From Polaromonas naphthalenivorans CJ2 (GTDB taxonomy: Bacteria > Pseudomonadota > Gammaproteobacteria > Burkholderiales > Burkholderiaceae_C): a stretch of 64,000 bases of DNA. Below are positions 62,083 to 64,000 of this stretch, in pieces (position 1 is the stretch's first letter; each line of letters starts with the position of its first letter). The DNA is taken from positions 62,001-126,000 of the forward strand of contig NC_008759.1 of NCBI RefSeq assembly GCF_000015505.1, given 5' to 3'. The notes under the pieces were generated by a model that worked only from the letters and a program-made list of their open reading frames with translations, was not told the DNA's origin and ran no database searches. The position numbers were made by a program, and so were the translations under genes.

Positions 62083-63875
62083 ATATTTTTTAGATTGATG
62101 TTTGAATAAAATTATCAATTTGAATGCTTTTCATCTATATCGCTAGATGTGGAGTGGATAGACTTCAAACACCTGCACCTCGCTCGCGTCCATTTCGCTT
62201 AGTAGTTATCGAGCTATCGATGTAATGTAGCTTTTCAAAAAATTTTTGTTGTGCTGGTTTTTTAAACATTTGTTTGACATCAGGAATTGTCAATTTTTAA
62301 AAATTAAAAATCAAGAAATAAATAAAAGTTTTCGCAAGTTTCTGTCACTTATTTTTTTCGATTTATGGACGAGATATCCGTGATACTCCCGCTCGCGGGA
62401 GACGCAGGGCACCTCTGCAATCCATGCTGAGGAGACCTTCGCGCAAAACACCACAGGCGGCTGTAGCTCTAAAGTCAATGCCTTGTTTAGACTCTTTGAA
62501 TCCACTGTGTTTTAGGATAAATAATCTACTATGTTCATAGTAAGGCTTCGCTCTTAAACTTCAGGTCTACAAGGTTAATGATGCTGACGACTTGTTGTTT
62601 TCTAAAGAAATCTTTGCTATAGATTTTATTGTTTAGATATGCACCTTCGAGTTAAAAATATATAGTTTAAGATTTAATGTCTATGTAAATCAATGACTTG
62701 CAAGCTGCATTTGCATTAATTTTAATAATTGTTATATGATGACTTTAGTTTGATTTTGAAACTCACGTCACGCGATTCAAAGTACCAAAATTTTGGTCAA
62801 TTCCGATAAATTTTTTAGCCATGATTTTCTAAAACTGTCTGAATTTTTATTCAAAAATTTATTTAAACGCTTGTAATTCAATGAAAAAATCGACCTGGAA
62901 AATGACGCATCTCATTCGAAATACCGCGGTTTTAGTGCCGATACGGGTTTGAGTGGCGCACCGTAAAATCCGTACTGCCTGTAGGCAACAGACTTTTTTC
63001 AGACTTGGATGCTTGACGTTTTTTGCATAAAACGCCTGCCCCAACGGGCGAGCTGATGTGCTGGAACGGCTTGTATTTTTTTTCCAGACATGCGAAAAAA
63101 CAACAAATTTCTCAGCGAGCCCAGCTGAGTCGAAGGGTCAAGACGCAGCGGGTGACTATGCCGGTGCTGCGCAACGCCAGCACGGTGGTGCCTTTGATAG
63201 TGGGCAGCACGGGATTGAAACTGCTGGGCAAAGGCTCATGGAAGGGTCGCCAGGCACGGCTGCGCTGGTGCAAAAAGTGCAGCTTTGCCTGCACGCCAAA
63301 ACGGGGCAGATGTACGCCGCCTTGCGTGCGCCGTGCAGATGGGGCGCAAGGGAAAGTGATGATGCACGCGTGCTCCCGGAGTTGCAGGTGCACATTTCGC
63401 CGAAAATAAAAGTTCAGGCGGTCGGCGGCAATGGTTCTTTCAACAAAGCGGCCCCCTGCAGCTAGGGTCATATGCGACGCGCTGACGGACGACTCGTCAT
63501 GTGTGTATCGATGTGCACAAGTCGTTTTTACGTGTGCCTGTATCGGTCTCTGTCCATCAATCCGAATGGCCCGAATGCGCCCTGCCGGCTACGGTGCGCA
63601 GGCGACTCCTTTTTGACGCCAAAGGGGACCGTGCGTTACTGCGCCGCGTGATGCTGCCGCCAGTTCGCTACGCAACTCATTCGGGCACCGCCGCGCCAAC
63701 CCTAAGCTAACCGTGCATGGGACATGCCAGCATGTTTCCGAAAATAACGCCATGTGCGCTGGCCCTGGCAGGGACCGGACGTTGGACATCAAGTGGTGCT
63801 CAAAACGCGGCAGCAAGACCCGATGGCGGTGGGCAGGTAGCGGTCACAAAACTGGGATTTCCTGCCCGATGTAAC

Positions 63876-63898
63876 GCAGCCGTACATTTAGCGGCTGC
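63876..63898 (+). terminator. Probable rho-independent terminator
   Basis: A 7-bp GC-rich stem (GCAGCCG, 63876-63882, with CGGCTGC, 63892-63898) and a 9-base loop are followed by TTTTCTTT. The gene it terminates is not obvious, which fits a decayed gene upstream. Confidence 0.7.
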
Positions 63899-63908
63899 TT
63901 TTCTTTGG

Positions 63909-63926
63909 TGATAATCCCCATTATCA
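63909..63926. promoter_or_regulatory. Dyad upstream of the right-edge gene
   Basis: TGATAAT-CCCC-ATTATCA is a perfect 7-bp inverted repeat ending 11 bases before ATG 63938. It could be an operator or sit at an element end. Confidence 0.45.
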
Positions 63927-63937
63927 ACAAAGGATTA

Positions 63938-64000
63938 ATGTCTCAATTGGGCCGTTTGGCTATTGTCCGAGGGGTTTTTCGGGACTTTTTAGCACTTCTG
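63938..64000 (+). CDS. Start of a possible gene running off the right edge
   Basis: ATG 63938 follows AAAGGA and opens a frame of 21 codons (MSQLGRLAIVRGVFRDFLALL) that is still open at the window end. It is preceded by a terminator and a dyad, as expected for a new transcription unit. Too short to identify. Confidence 0.35.
   Translation, partial: MSQLGRLAIVRGVFRDFLALL

Larger units (their letters stand above)
62083..63937. other. Largely empty right-hand region
   Basis: About 1.85 kb without a gene I can support. From 62083 to about 62900 it is strongly AT-rich; a 64-codon minus-strand frame (62311-62505) is too weak to call. A short hairpin CTCCCG-CTCG-CGGGAG is at 62386-62401. From about 63000 the DNA is GC-rich again but only short overlapping open frames are present, suggesting decayed genes. 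A terminator and a dyad close the region. Confidence 0.6.

Noticed and set aside
63023..63465. Overlapping 128- and 135-codon frames near the right end
   Set aside because: Compositions differ from real proteins, no start signals, no motifs; probably decayed DNA.
1..64000. CRISPR arrays, tRNA and rRNA genes
   Set aside because: No regularly spaced repeat series and no cloverleaf-like or rRNA-like segment was seen on reading through; a covariance-model search could still find a tRNA.

Overview
The window is high-GC DNA from a proteobacterium, most likely a betaproteobacterium of the order Burkholderiales (a Comamonadaceae/Polaromonas-like genome or large plasmid is my best guess). The basis is codon use, a complete SOS-controlled imuA-imuB-dnaE2 cassette and a chromate-resistance remnant at the left edge. 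No rRNA, tRNA or CRISPR array was seen. It is accessory DNA: a large defence island with many broken gene pieces, ending on the right in an AT-rich, gene-poor stretch.

Layout. 1-258: tail of a probable chromate transporter, a truncated ChrB-like start and a perfect 26-bp palindrome. 249-4152 (minus): an XRE regulator and a three-gene ABC-3C-type system (REase-like effector, middle component, SMC-like ATPase). 4344-9603 (plus): LexA box, imuA, imuB, dnaE2. 9.8-18.1 kb: a two-TM protein, a umuC remnant, a nuclease gene with a nonsense codon, small membrane proteins inside a direct repeat, unknown genes, a second broken imuA/imuB copy and a CX5R phosphatase. 18.6-20.6 kb: secreted SGNH hydrolase. 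20.9-25.1 kb (minus): Gabija-like OLD nuclease plus UvrD helicase. 25.6-26.9 kb: cold-shock-like protein and NYN/OST-HTH protein.

27.4-39.4 kb (plus): a five-gene DISARM locus with an N6-adenine methylase, a 943-residue protein I do not recognise, DrmA, DrmB and DrmC. It lies between two 148-bp direct repeats; the right copy contains the promoter region and start of a small RHH-like gene that precedes hsdM, and the left copy is a degenerate version of the same segment. 39.4-52.8 kb: type I restriction-modification genes hsdM-hsdS and hsdR, split by a 7-kb block with hipBA, a DUF1643 remnant, a CoiA/DUF6035-like protein, an AAA ATPase, a DUF2939 protein and an unknown gene pair. 52.9-60.4 kb: a Wadjet jetABCD operon. 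60.6-64.0 kb: IS5-type fragment, 8-bp tandem repeat, two AT-rich hypothetical genes, then largely empty DNA with a terminator and the start of a possible gene at the right edge.

Together the genes suggest layered protection against incoming DNA: methylation-based discrimination (DISARM, type I R-M), plasmid cleavage (Wadjet), and nuclease or suicide systems (ABC-3C, Gabija-like), next to SOS mutagenesis genes. The repeats, remnants and chimeric junctions show that the island was built by repeated insertion and deletion. Assignments rest on motifs and gene order read by eye; no database search was possible.
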